A DNA stretch of 64,000 nt from Apostichopus californicus (taxonomy: Eukaryota > Echinodermata > Holothuroidea > Aspidochirotida > Stichopodidae): assembly GCA_020650975.1 (NCBI GenBank), contig JAIPMN010000453.1, positions 15,925 to 79,924 of the forward strand, given 5' to 3'. Below, in pieces: positions 27,515 to 40,700 of the stretch. Below the pieces are notes generated by a model. That model did no database searches. It was not told the origin of the DNA and saw only the letters and a list, made by a program, of their open reading frames with translations. The translations under genes and the position numbers were made by a program. Position 1 is the first letter of the stretch. Each line of letters begins with the position of its first letter.

Positions 27515-27640
27515 TACCATCCAGAGGGTAGGGGAAGGGGGAGGGGGGAGGGGTGAGGTGCAGTGCTAAAATGTTACTAGTTATTAGGCTAGGTAGATAG
27601 GAAGGTGTTACAGTAGAGTCAATACAGGTAACAGAGGAAC
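27515..27640 (+). repeat. Dispersed AGTGCTAA repeat, copy 2
   Basis: G-rich head, then CAGTGCTAAAATGTTACTAG, GGCTAGGTAGATAGGAAGG and ACAGGTAACAGAGGAAC. Closest to copy 1. Confidence 0.65.
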
Positions 27641-27714
27641 ACAATAAATACTGTAGATGTTAGCCTTGAGAATAGTAGATTGAAAAAAAGAACATGTGGG
27701 GCGTTGACCCTGAA

Positions 27715-27830
27715 ATAGGTCAGTGTGGGGGGGGGGGTGGGGCAGTGCTAAAATGTTTTGTAAAGCTAGGTTGATTTGAGTGCATAAATAGAATGGAGAC
27801 ATGTAAGGGAGGAGTGAAGTAAATTCCATT
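27715..27830 (+). repeat. Dispersed AGTGCTAA repeat, copy 3
   Basis: A run of G, then CAGTGCTAAAATGTTTTG, AAGCTAGGTTGATTTGAG and GGAGACATGTAAGGGAGGAG. More diverged; only about 75 bases after copy 2. Confidence 0.55.
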
Positions 27831-30049
27831 AATGAATGATTAAAATGAATGTATGCTAACTTCAACACTAAATTATTCCCTGATTATATAAATCTCTATT
27901 ATAATCCAGAGCTATTTTATTAAATTTATCAAAAGTATGTGGAATGTATGATGACAACAAACAATCTCAGGAGACTCTGAAAAGAAACTGGCAGTCCTTC
28001 CAATAGACCAGTCCTGTCTCTCAAACCAACCACCCTCAATCCCCACCCCCCCCCCACCGGCTCCTGTCAGACAAACCATCTTTTTCTCATACAAGAACTC
28101 CAATAACAAAGACTACATGTAAGCATTCTGGTTCCATGATGTATTGTGACATAACACCTTTATACGGGGGAATAAGTCTCACCTGGTGAACAGTTATTGC
28201 AAAAATTACACTTAAGTCTATGTTACAGGAGAAGTACACACACACACACATACAATACAAACTGCATTAGCTTTGCATGGGGCGTAACATGTTTAATGTA
28301 GAAATACATATATTATTAATACATCTACAGTATATATACTGTAGACCTGTATGAGTACACGTATACTGTGTTTACCTTTTGTTTAACGTCATTACGAACG
28401 ACTTAAACGAAACCAACGGTAAAGCAGACAGTTGATATCATGTACTAGGAACACTTTATAACTCACCTATTACCTAATAGGATTAATACACAATTGGTAT
28501 CATAATGTAAATATAATAATGCCACTTTCAATTTGCTAACACTGATTGGACAATGTACAACGATACACAATGCATATATGGCCTACAATATGTACTACAT
28601 ACAGTATCTGCAACATCTACGAAAGTGAACATAAGTTTTGGTCAATTGGTCAAATCACCAGATTCAAAACAAAAGATTTCCTAAAATTTCCTGTGACATC
28701 TTCAGATAACATCAACAGTTTATATCCAAGGCTGTTAATGGTCATTAGCAAATGCTTCCCAAAGTTTAGCATGTTTGTCATAATTGCTAAAAATTTCAAA
28801 AAGTACTTTAGCCAAGGTTCTCTCTCTTCAAAGTAGTTCAAGACACAGAATGGATCAATTAAGCATCCCAGTGAGGATCAGTTAAGTATCACAGTGTGGA
28901 TCAATTAAGTATCCTCGTGAGGATTAATTGTCCCAGTGAGGAGGAAAATGGGGAATGATGGGGAGGGGGTGGGGGAGGGGGAGGAATGCTTCGAGAGTGG
29001 CAGTAAAAGGAGTACTCATAGACTGATGACAAGTGACCAGATTTGGTCAATCTAGCATATTTGCAGAGGAGCCTGATATCACCCCCTTGAGGTGTATCAT
29101 AAGCATAGTAGTATTTGTTTGAAAAGGTCACAACCTGGTACCACCAGGGATCAACTTCTTTGAAAGGAGGTGTGCAAAAAACAATAGTCATGGACAGTAA
29201 CTTTAAAATATATAGTGCTGATTGTTCGGGCAGTGTTTGTGTCACGCAGCTATGCTTTTTACTTTAACTTTTGGCACTTTACAAAGAAATTCTCCTGTTT
29301 ATAAAAATTTATAACTTGTTTATATGCTGCAAATTGCTAGACAAATAGACCCCCTTTGGAATCCAATACCTTAGTACATACAAAGCTGCCTACTGTAGGC
29401 CTTCTTACAGATCTGCTACTGCTTGACAAGTTTGCATCTTTGACATTTTCTTTCAAAATTCCAGGCATCCAGTAGTCTGTCAATGACATTCCACTAAATT
29501 AAACTTCAGATCCAAATATATTTTGTGTTCAAATATTTGCAAGACTGGTAGCAATACAACTCTACTGCTCTCATGTTTTGGCTTGCTCAATATGACTTTC
29601 CAGTACTGTACGTTGATAGCTCACAAGAAGCATGTGCACGTATATAATTGCATAGAATATGATTATACTGTACCTGTACATGATTATTTCATACTACTCA
29701 ACATTTACTGGGTACCTAATTCATTCGGAAAAGGTAAACCATAATGTTTGGTAATGCCAGCTGCACACTTCTTGCATACATGTGAAACTTTATCAACTAA
29801 AAGATAATTTGTGCATCGAATTAGACAACGTCAAGCACTGCGTCTGGAATAGCCAGCTATGAGTTCCATAATGTACTGTGGTCGGGTAGTAGACATGTTT
29901 GGTAAACTTCAACTGAGTATATAGTGATTAGTGACTACAGATAAACAGTGAAAACTACACCAAGAGTTTGAAACCATATAGTCACCATCTAGATCTAAAC
30001 AAGCCTTGAAAGCTTCTTGGTTGGTAGTGATTCATGGCCTAATGAGAAT

Positions 30050-30371
30050 CACCACCATGTAGTGACATCATCACCACCATATAGTGACATCATCACCATC
30101 ATGTAGTGACATCATCACCACCATGTACATGTAGTGACATCATCACCATCATGTCGTGACATCATCACCACCATGTATTGACATCATCACCACCATATAG
30201 TGACATCATCACCATCATGTAGTGACATCATCACCACCATGTAGTGACATCATCACCACCATATGGTGACATCATCACCATCATGTAGTGACATCATCAC
30301 CACCATGTAGTGACATCATCACCATCATGTAGTGTCATCATCACCATCATGTAGTGTCATCATCACCATCA
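30050..30371. repeat. 22-bp minisatellite, about 14 units
   Basis: Units begin AGTGACATCATCACCA and end CCATGT, CCATAT or TCATGT; starts at 30061, 30083 and 30105 show the period. One unit carries an extra ACATGT. Variants alternate (CACCAT versus CATCAT), which suggests a 44-bp higher-order unit in places. A period of 22 does not keep a reading frame, so it is not a coding repeat. Confidence 0.93.
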
Positions 30372-31544
30372 GCTTGGTGAAAATGACAACCATTTATGTA
30401 GTCTTGGAGCACTTGAATACTATATTGAAAGTACACCTATTACATGAATACAGCATAACCCATTACATGAATATACCGTCACCCATTTTATGAATACAGC
30501 AACAACTATTACATAGTGACCGCATCACAGTTTTACATAGCAACAGCATCACCTATTACACACTCTTGTATTCTTCTTTCTCCTTTCTATTTCGTAAAAT
30601 TTCTTTGCAGCAATATCTCAAGAGTGATGACACTATAAAACTTTAAAAAAAGTCCAGAAACTTGAAACATTCTGACCAGTGGACAAACAACGTCTTCGTC
30701 AACATCTTCGTGATTTCATCTCACAGTTTAATGCTTTCAATCTTCCAAGTAGAAACGTGAGAGATTAAGGAATTACTAAATACAAAGAATTGAACCAAAC
30801 AACTCGTCTACAAATAGACGGTCTGAATGTAACCAAAGTAGCTAAATTGGAATGTGAGGTCTTTTAATGTGCCTTTTAATCTAAAGCCCTCTCTGTCTGT
30901 CTTCTACTCATTACACGAAACCAGGGAGGATTTGGTTTGGTTGTTTGTACGCGATACTATACCGTATCCTTGGAAACATAACTACGAAACTGGGGTAGAG
31001 TACGGACGTTACTTCAAACTCATGACGGATAGGTTTGAAGAGCTCTCTTGGTTGTTTGAAGAGTGACCAAATCTCAAAATATTCAAAGAGTATGAGACAA
31101 TGGGCATTATCGGTCCCGTGATGTACAGCATACAGTACATAGCCCAGGTCTCAATATCAAGGATGTTTAGAGGTGTAATTCTGTTAAAATTTCATTGATC
31201 ACTGGTAGAAAATACATCTTTATCTTCATTTTTTTCCTTTTCTTTTTTAATATGCTATTTGTCCAAAATTGTAAATTACATTATTCCAAAATGTATGTAT
31301 ACAGGGAACAATGTTACTGCAATATGTACAAGTTTGCAGGATTGAACTTTAGGGTACAAGTCACTATTTCAAACACTTTCAATTTATATTACCAAGGATA
31401 AATTATAAGTTCACTTCATTGTGTTTTACTTGTGTGTTTTCCACAATAAAATAAACATACACATCAATAAGAAATCTTTTGGTCCTTCCAAATATGCAAC
31501 TGCAATCCTAAGGTGATTGTTCCCTCTGCAAATAAAATTTTGCA

Positions 31545-31740
31545 TCTAAATGGTCCAAAAAATATTTGGAACACACAATCTAGCTCAAATTTATTTGCCC
31601 ACCAAAAATTGCACCCCAAAAAATGGTCCCAAAATATTGGGCCCAACAAATAGGGGCACAAAAAATGTGTCCCAAAATGCATTTGACATGGACATAAAAA
31701 TTCCACCCCAAATTTTTGGAGGCCCAGATTTTCCCAACAA
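31545..31740. repeat. Degenerate short-period repeat rich in CCCAAAA
   Basis: GGTCCAAAAAATATTTGG, GGTCCCAAAATATTGGGCCC and GTCCCAAAATGCATTTG and similar phrases follow one another at 15-35-base spacing. On the minus strand this gives repeated FGPF/LGPIFWDH-like phrases, which come from the repeat and are not evidence of a gene. Confidence 0.5.
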
Positions 31741-33207
31741 TTTAGACCTACATGTACCAGATATTAACCAACACTTATATCAAATTTGGCTACAATCAGA
31801 TTCAAGGTTGCAGAGTTGTGCAATGTAAAGATTTTTAATGTTTGACCCCATCACCTCTTTATTATTCATGAGGTCTGTACCATCCGTGCCAGAAATACTA
31901 ACACATTCTCATTATAATACATATATGTACACAGCAAGTATGACAAATATCCATCACCCCATGCCCATGGTTGAGTTATCGCTGACCCAAGCAAGTTTCA
32001 TAGACACGCACACACACACACACACACACATGCCAACCTGATTGTATATTTTGCTATGAAATAAAAATTGTGAAATACTAGACCAATTGCCCAATATATT
32101 ATATACCCAAACATCATTAATCAGCAAATTCCTGACAAACATGAAAGCAAACATTCTGGAGTCTGATAAACACACCCTTCAATCATTTGAGAGGTTTGTT
32201 CTTCCTTCCATATATACTGTACATGTCTGAACAATTTTTCTACCACACAGAGCAGAGGCGCAGTGCTTTTTACACATGAACTGTGCAACTTCATATATAT
32301 ACTGAGGTTTCTCCCTAAGAAGATATACAGCCAGACAATGTAATTAAGGTCAGCATTTACAGCAAATATCAGGAAACCAGAAAGCCAATTACCACTCTGT
32401 GCCTGAGAATAGATCCCTCCTAATCACTCCCCAGATTTCCTACAGCGACAACCATCGGAAGTGCTTCAGAGGTATTTTCTGTGCAAGCATACGGTATATA
32501 TACCCAAAACAGCTACCTATCATCAAATGTCCACCCTATAGAGTTTTTTGCCTTCAGACTTGTATGTTCAGTAGAATAGTAGTACTTACTTACAGAAAGG
32601 TAGGAACTGACATCAAAATTATTGTTGTCAATGTGAAAGAAGATAATTGTTATTGTTTAGTTTGTCAAAGTTTCTATTAATCCTTTAATCTTATCGACAT
32701 CATACCGTATGAGAGACAAAGGTCACAAGAGTGTCAGATTGCTTAAAAGTTAAAGATATTTCAATTGTAATGACATGAAGAAGTTTGCAGCAGGTTCATG
32801 AGCAGAATTGGCTGTCACTTAAAAATCCTCATCTTTAAACATACTGTATGATGAAGAGTACTGTATGTGCACATATAGGTAGTCAGAATTTCCCATTTGT
32901 ATTAGTACCGAAATAGATACACTTTATAATGTACACAAATTCAAATCTGAGGTTTGCTCCAGGATACAGACATCACTACCCACCAATACACTGTAATTTG
33001 ATTACCTTGCTAGACTTACTCAAGTCTGCTTTCAGTTTCTGTAATTTGAAAGTTTCAGTTCTGTTTCAAGGTGAGCACGTGACCAAAGACCAATTACTAG
33101 TGTCTTCTAGATTTACATTGCTGCATCTGTCATGGGATTTATCCCACCTGAGCTTGTCTGATATCATCAGGATGGATTAACAGCTTATCAGAAGCAAACC
33201 TCATCTG

Positions 33208-33366
33208 TCAACAACTTGAGGTGAGATTCAACCTCTCCATCTGGAGGTAGGTAAAGAGATCCTGATCATCGTCAACAGCACTTCTATCTGCATCTTGAGC
33301 TTTTTCTTGCCTCTTCTGTCTTCCCACACATTTAAATTGATCAATAAGAAAATCTGCGGTATTACC
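33208..33366 (-). CDS. Candidate terminal coding exon on the minus strand, gene unknown
   Basis: A good acceptor (ATAATTTCTCAG) precedes 33366. The open frame reads GNTADFLIDQFKCVGRQKRQ, EKAQDADRSAVDDDQDLF and TYLQMERLNLTSSC and ends in TGA, 52 residues. The charged, helix-prone composition is more protein-like than other open frames of this region. No donor is apparent before the stop, so it would be a last exon. It could belong to the gene whose first exon is proposed at 47.3 kb, but the connecting exons are not found and I do not recognise the family. A chance open frame cannot be excluded. Confidence 0.3.
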   Translation of the reverse strand, partial: GNTADFLIDQFKCVGRQKRQEKAQDADRSAVDDDQDLFTYLQMERLNLTSSC

Positions 33367-34639
33367 CTGAGAAATTATACTATAAATACTACGACACAAA
33401 ATGGTCTAACAGATATTCTTGGGACGCATTCGCTGTTATCCATGGCAAAACAAAAACAAAAATTTTAAAAATTATATACGGATGTTTGTACTTACAATCA
33501 AATTCTTCATATTTTTTTTATTAATATTTAACTGTCGAAAATCTCAAATTTATAAATCATGAACTTTATAGTTCTGCTAATGTGTGTTAGTAACCATAAA
33601 CATGGTGTTTAGAATCTACCATGTCACTCCCCTTCCTTCAATATTTGATGAGTAGTATACATAATACATGTATGAAGCAATTTTTAATGATTGAAATTAA
33701 TCAGAAGTAAATCATTTTCCTGTATTTTTCATTGAAAGCTATCTAATAAGTGAGTGGTTAAATAATTGCATTCAATTTTGGTAATTGGTTACCTAGACAA
33801 TTTCATTAAAGTAAGTATAAATCATATGCAAGCCAAACAATCATTGATTCAAATATTAACAAATTCTTTTGATCACACAGGAAAAAATGTCACTCTGGTT
33901 GGTTATGAACACATCCTGTCATTCTACATTCAGGGATCATCTTCAACCATCACGAAAACCACAAGAAGCTGCTTTAAGAACAGAACTCAGTATTAAACCT
34001 GAAATATCCAACTGCAGAACATTATGAAACACAACCTTGGGGTGGTGTGAGTGTGCATTTGGGTGGGTGTGACGGGAGGGGTGGGGGAAGGACGGGGAGG
34101 GTGCTGTGGCTGGGAAAACGAGCGAATTATCTCGTATCCCATTCAGGATTAAAACAATCCACACAAAGCTCTCAAACAGATGAGAAGATCCAGACTGATT
34201 AAAGAGGATCTGAAAAGACTTCATCTAAAACATTAACGACAACATTAATGGATTATGTATTAATCTACATCAGTAGCTTCCACTGTACACATAAATACAA
34301 GCTGAGCAAACAAACGGTAGATCACAAGGAATGAATAACTAGTACTGGGGGTACTCAGATGGACGGAAGGTATGCATGCATGCAGGTTGTAAATTTATAG
34401 TTCTCCGAATGTTGAAGAAAGTTAGAACATTCATGAGATTTTTCAGTCTGCTTCTGGCATGTTACTAATTACTAACGGTACCATGAAATTGGTTATTTAT
34501 TCAGTTGATTAATTACTCACAAATGAGATTTGGTGATCATAAAAAAAAATTATCTTATTTTGTAATCTTAGTCTGAATTATAATTACTTCACTGGAGAGG
34601 TCTGACAATTTCTAACCGTTTCTGAGTTAAGGATGATAG

Positions 34640-34770
34640 CTGTGGAAGAGAGAGTGGGGTGGATGTAGCATGGGGTGTGGAAGCAGTGCTAATAGTTTAC
34701 CAAGTACTGAAGGTTAAGCAGAGGAAAGTGCATATAAGTAAACTAGATACCAGCAAGAGAGGATCAAATT
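34640..34770 (+). repeat. Dispersed AGTGCTAA repeat, copy 4
   Basis: G-rich head, then GCAGTGCTAATAGTTTACC, GAAGGTTAAGCAGAGG and ACCAGCAAGAGAGGA. The most diverged of the four. Confidence 0.45.
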
Positions 34771-37700
34771 AAATCTTCAATTTCAGGCTATTTTGGGGTG
34801 ACTGTATCAATTTACATCACAAAATACAAATGTGTCGTTGTAAACACTTTTTTAAATTTTTAAATTTCAAATCCCCACCTTTTCTCTTTCTTTTCCAAAA
34901 TGAATTTACTTAAACACCAAGCACAATTCTAGTTTCAAGCTACAAGCTAATATTGACAGAGCCAGGTTTAATATATCCCGTAGAGCAACATCCTGTGATT
35001 GTATGGTAACCTTTTAGCGAGACTATTTGCAAACTGGCGAAACTTTCCACATGACTGTGACACCTTTACGTAGAACAGGAGAAGGTAACACATTATTGAA
35101 AAAAAAAAAAAAAAAAAAAAAGGGGTTGGTGAATGGAGAAAGCCAATGTGCCATAAGTAAACGCAGCAACTACTCCTTTCATTGATTTTCTATGGCACCT
35201 CTATGTGTTTAAGTGCTGCTGCTACATGGCAGTCAAATAACCTCATCCTACCCTCCTGCAGCCACTACAGTGTTATATGTAATACAGTCCTACATTTGTT
35301 TACAATCAACATACAATAGGTACCAAGGTCATATTTCAAATACCTGACAGCCTGTGAGATGAATAAACACAGTGCTAAAAGGATCTTTCTTTAGTCTCTT
35401 TGGCATTCAAATTTTGTTCAGCAGAGGCAATCTATGCTATAAATTAAAGCCTGAAATTGAAGTGGTGGGTGTTGAGCATACACAGCCCAGTGCACTGTAA
35501 TTATTAAAGGTGTAATCAGAATATCTTAAAGGAGTGCTCAGTTTTGTTTTGTTTATTTTCTTTCTTTTTTGGGGGGGAGGTTTATTATTGCATACATACT
35601 TTGTTACACAGTACACTAACACCAAAACTACCTGTTTCATGTATCTTATAAATAATGTCCCCTCAGAAACTTGATACCTCTGTGTGCTAATGGTAGCAGC
35701 TCTAGGAGAACTAACACACCTTTCTTCCAGTGACTTCATTGTCGATTGATGTTCTTCTATTACTGTCTGTTTATAACTGATGAGCCACAGAAAATGTCTA
35801 CCACCAGGGTTGTCAACATATTCCATACATAAACACCAACATACAATCATATGAGAATCAAACCCTGCAGATGTGTCGAAAACACCCTCCCAGGTACACA
35901 CTGGCGTTTTCAGAGCTGATAAATGGAGGACTGAAGATGACCACTGAGTCTGTTTCCCTCTTCTACAAATGCTAACTTCAGGTTCTAGCCTTAAAGCAGG
36001 TTTCTGTCAGGATAATTTTTTTGTCCTTCTTCTTCTTCTTCTTCTTTTTCTTTACTTTTCAGTCCTCAAATGCCATACCAATCCAGCCGATAACTTCAAA
36101 CCAGTAACACTTTTTATTCATGAGATTTAAACTGATATGAAAAGCTGTCTGGGTGTTGAAACTTAGGACAACCAACTGGAATCATAAACTACTAAATGAA
36201 TATTCATCTAGTGTAAATTGATGGAAGATGTCTTAGGTTGATAAATCTTGATCATATTTTGATTGGCAAACTTGCCACACAATGGTGAAAACACCCACAA
36301 AATACCCACAAAATGCCCCTTTAACGCCACAGTGTCAAACCAAATGGCAGTGATGCCCTACTCAACATCATCAACAACAGAAAACCATTCATGGCTTTTC
36401 TTTGCCAAGTCAGCCCAAATCTCTCTCAAATATTCCTACCATGGACTGAAAATTGTTGATATTATTTGTAGATCTACAAAACAACAATTTGGTTTTTGTC
36501 CTTGAATAGCTCAAATTATGACATGTTTAGTTGTACTTTATTTCTATGTTCATTCAGATGAAAGGAGCTCAGATTATGTCAGGGTATGAGTTTTGCAACC
36601 TCGAGTCGAAACTAGAAAAGGACGTTCGTCAGTTCATTGACTCCTCTTCAAAATGCAAAACAGACTTTAAGAGAAATGGGAATGATCATATTTGCAGTGC
36701 TGTGCTTTTAATTTATTCATAATTGGCAAACCCCGCTGATAATCTCCATTTCATTGATGGGTAATATATTACATTTGCTTCTTCTTCTTTGGAAAAACAA
36801 ACTTCAAAGTCTTCTGTCAAACAATGAGTTTGAAAACGAGAAGTGTTATTCTTCTTGAGAAAAAAGTCGGAAAATTGTCACTTGCAGTAAACTACACAGG
36901 TTGCTAACAGGTTGTACTTATGACAAGTTACAGTATTTGATTCGCTACTGCGGTGACAAAGTAACCTACTGTTTTGGTAGTCATGGAAATTGTGATATTT
37001 GAAGTACTGTATGTATAACTGGAAAATGTTTGACAGGTCCAAAATATTTTAATTGTTTACTTTCGATCTGAATGCAACGGTTATTCAAATCAAAATGTTT
37101 AATCAGAAAATAGTCTTCCTGACTGGCATCTTTCTCACACATTTGGGTTATTTTGGGGTTATCAAGTGTACCTGGTTTTGAGACGTTGACCTATGGTACA
37201 CTCCTCTACAGTACTTGACATTCACGAGCAGCGGCAACAGCGATCTTGTGCTCACCGATCTACATACCACATACAACGTTCAAACCAAGATGCACTTCCT
37301 GAATTATTATGTTTACGAGCGGGGTTATCTCACACACACTACAGTCACCATCCATAGATTACCTGCACCTGGGCTAGGAAGGACAATTTAAGTACCTACA
37401 CAGCAGGAAGGTTTTACCCCAAACTTTTTCCTTCAGCTTGAAAATGATCATCTGTTCCATCGTTGGAGTGTCTCTTTGAATCGATTACGGTTCCACTAAT
37501 GTTCCATTTTGAAAATTTTATAAACAGCAGAGAATTTCCAAAGAGAAATGTTTACAGAATGTGACACAAATGATCGATGTTGATTGTCAACAGTGTCTGA
37601 GATAGCATGCTGTAAACATGTGATCATCAGGGTTGAAAATGTGAATGACAAAACTGTTGTCATCGGACAAACAAGTTATGTACAACAGTTCTAACAAAAC

Positions 37701-40700
37701 TACCCTCTGATCGGCTTGAGATCAGATGCTACTGCTGCTGCTGCTAAAATAAAGTGATGAATTATGTCACAAGCTCATACAACATCAAATTCAATCTAAA
37801 CATCGTAACCTGTCCTAGTTGCACATGTTTATTGGAGTCTACCAATTTAAAACATTAATGAGAATACCAGATGACAATCTTTTCATTTATAACCATTTCC
37901 ATCATTTTACACATGTTTGAATCTCAGATTTTGCTGAGCTCTGAACATTAACTTTCCATTAAAATTTAATGTTGTTAAATTTGCTCCCTGTAAATGTCAT
38001 CACAACAACAATCTCTCTGTCTCTCCACCTCTCGCTCTCTCCATCCTCGTTCCTTCGTAGAGACCAGAGAAGGCAGAGGGAAAAAAATCACAAATTGGTT
38101 GTATGGTTGTTGTTTATCTACTTGAATAGAAAGTGGAAAAAAAAACTATTGGTGAAGCTTTGATACTTTTGGACATATGTAATGATGCTTATGCTTTCAA
38201 GGATAAAATAATCAGGGAGATTGGAAGGAGAACAGAACAAAGAGATATTGAGAGGTAAAATGTGGCCATGATTCAAGGGCAATGTTATCAATTCTGGCAG
38301 TCAAGGACACATTTTCAACTCTCTTCTTCATAATCAGAAATTCAAGACCAAATTCCCCTGAAGGAACTCTGCTTCATTTGCAACTCACACACACACACAT
38401 GCACACACAACAAAAAAAGGGGCAAAAAACTAATGAGTTTCTTACATGGATAATTTGTTGCTTGTAAACATGTTGGAGGAGTGCCACAGGAAAATGCTGG
38501 TTATTTTGTAGAGGATAATTTTTGCTGTAAATTCGATGGTAATTGATGGCACAGATAACGAGATTCAAGTCTACTCAGTGGTTCTTTGTCATATGTAGCC
38601 ATTACTATAGTTAAGTCCGGAACCAACGAATCCTTCTCCCGCCCATGTGATCTACACTGTACCTCTAGTCTAGTTTATACCACTTGCATCACATAATACA
38701 ATGCCAACAGTGTCTCTCTCAAGGTGATTTTATTCAAAATTCTCTACAATATTAGTCCAGGCTCAAAATATGAAGGAAGCAGGAACAAATTCTGTGCCAT
38801 AAATTTTATTTTTAAAGTAAAGAAACTAATGGAATTGCATCAAGTTCTGAAACATTTAATCATCACAGGTCTAATTCCTGCATATGCAGTTATATATTTA
38901 ATGTGTAACTTTGTAAAACATTCAGTACAGCCAATGCTGGTGCTACATCTGTTAGGTCTCCCCATACATTCCTTCACATCTATATTTGGAGTATTGGAAG
39001 GAGCAGCAGCAGTTTACCTTCAATGACTAATCACCGATCCTGCCAACTCAGCACAAAAGAGTTCAATGCCTTAGTAACAATACTAAAGCAGCTTATCTCA
39101 ATGTTCAGACAGTCAGCCAAACTCTCTCTCCCAGCCAGCTAAGAAGCTGGATGAATCTCAGTTATTGACTGCGAACTTTGGAAAGTTCACTAACATTCTA
39201 TGCAATGCTGAAGTGATTTAAACCTTTGTTGATGTACATTCGCTCTCAGGATAAATAAATGTTGAGAAAGAGACCATGCTGTGTCTGTATTTATCTGAAA
39301 GTAGGATTTACAATGCTCCCATAACATACAGTATGACAAGGCTGATACAGTACACACCCTACCATAGCTGTGTCATGGGCTCTTGTCTACTACTCTGTTC
39401 TACCGCAGGTAAAATAATTTCCATCAATTTTCGTATGTACAGTATTAATCATTAATGCAAATAATACGCTATTGAATCCTAGCATCATTGATCCCATAGG
39501 AAGATTGGTATGACAGAACGATAGATAGAGGTGAGTGTGTAGGGTCAAAGGTCACGTAGCAGTGTAGGAGAAGCTGAAGTAGGACAGTACCGTGTCGCAG
39601 GTGGAATGTCCCCTGAATGTTGAACCATCCGCTGTATATCAAACCTACAGTAGCAAGGAACCCTTACTTCTCCATGATCCCCAGGCTCCCCTAGTTCCAG
39701 GTCAAGGCCTCCTGTTTATCCTCCCCCCCCCACCCCCACAATTTCTGAAGACTTCTTACAGAAAACTGACAAGATGTTTCAAGTTAACCAGATCCATTTT
39801 CATTCCTACAACTCTGAATTTTTTTAGGGCAAACACAAACATGTCACAAACTGATCTTGTCAACGAATGTAACTTTAAAAGTTGAACTACCCTCATCATA
39901 TTAAAACTGCAAAGTTTGATAACAAACTACAACTAATACATGAACCGACGGGCGGTTAAAATTTTCAATATATATGGCAAGTCCGACTAATCCCATAGCA
40001 AACTCGAAAAATAAAACACTCCTTGTAAAAACTTGTGTACAACTCTCTATAGCGCAGCAGTTAAATGCTTTAAGATTTATAACTCTGATGTGTGAGTCAA
40101 CACGATGATTAACCACCTCACGGAAAGCCGCTGTTGAAGAGGGCTCGCCTATTCAGCTTCGAGCATATTTAAGCTTTGTCTGCATCTCATTTGACGGTTT
40201 TACCTTTCACTCAAAATTTAGGCCTTCCATTGAACATGAGATGTAACCAGGGTACTGTAATTACATTCACGACGCCTCCCGCAAACATTCGGTAGTCTCC
40301 AATTTGCATTTTCTAACTGCATAATACACTCCAAAACTTGAGATCTGAGAGATGTTGTTAATGCAACTAGCATTCAGCTGCCCTTCGGATTTGACAAGGG
40401 AGTTCTGTTTTAATGATTGGTTCTTCTCTTATAGTGTTTTTTTTTTAGTTTTTTTTTTATCCCCATCTCCCCCCTTTTTTTTTTCTCCCTTCTCCTAGAA
40501 CTGCAAGGTTTGAGTGAACTGTCAACATCTGGGGCAATAATCCAGTATCTGAAATTAAGCTGCCTTGCGGCATCTCATCTCTCTTTAGGAATCTGTCAGA
40601 AGGATATTACATGCTGGCGAGGCAATTTCCTTTCATGCCACACGCTTCATCATTTTAGTTATAGAACATGCACACCGGTAACACATCATGATCCTAAAAC

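Larger units (their letters stand above)
19950..30049. other. Non-coding stretch without recognised genes
   Basis: Open frames are short; the longest, 25170-25505 plus, has a protein-like middle but no known motif. Simple repeats (CT near 22690, GTTTTA near 22487), C/G runs (about 20394, 21071, 25521, 27727, 28045) and listed repeats account for the visible structure. Confidence 0.55.

Noticed and set aside
38724-39026. Plus-strand 100-codon hydrophobic frame
   Set aside because: AT-rich frames give membrane-like sequence by chance; no splice sites or homology were seen.
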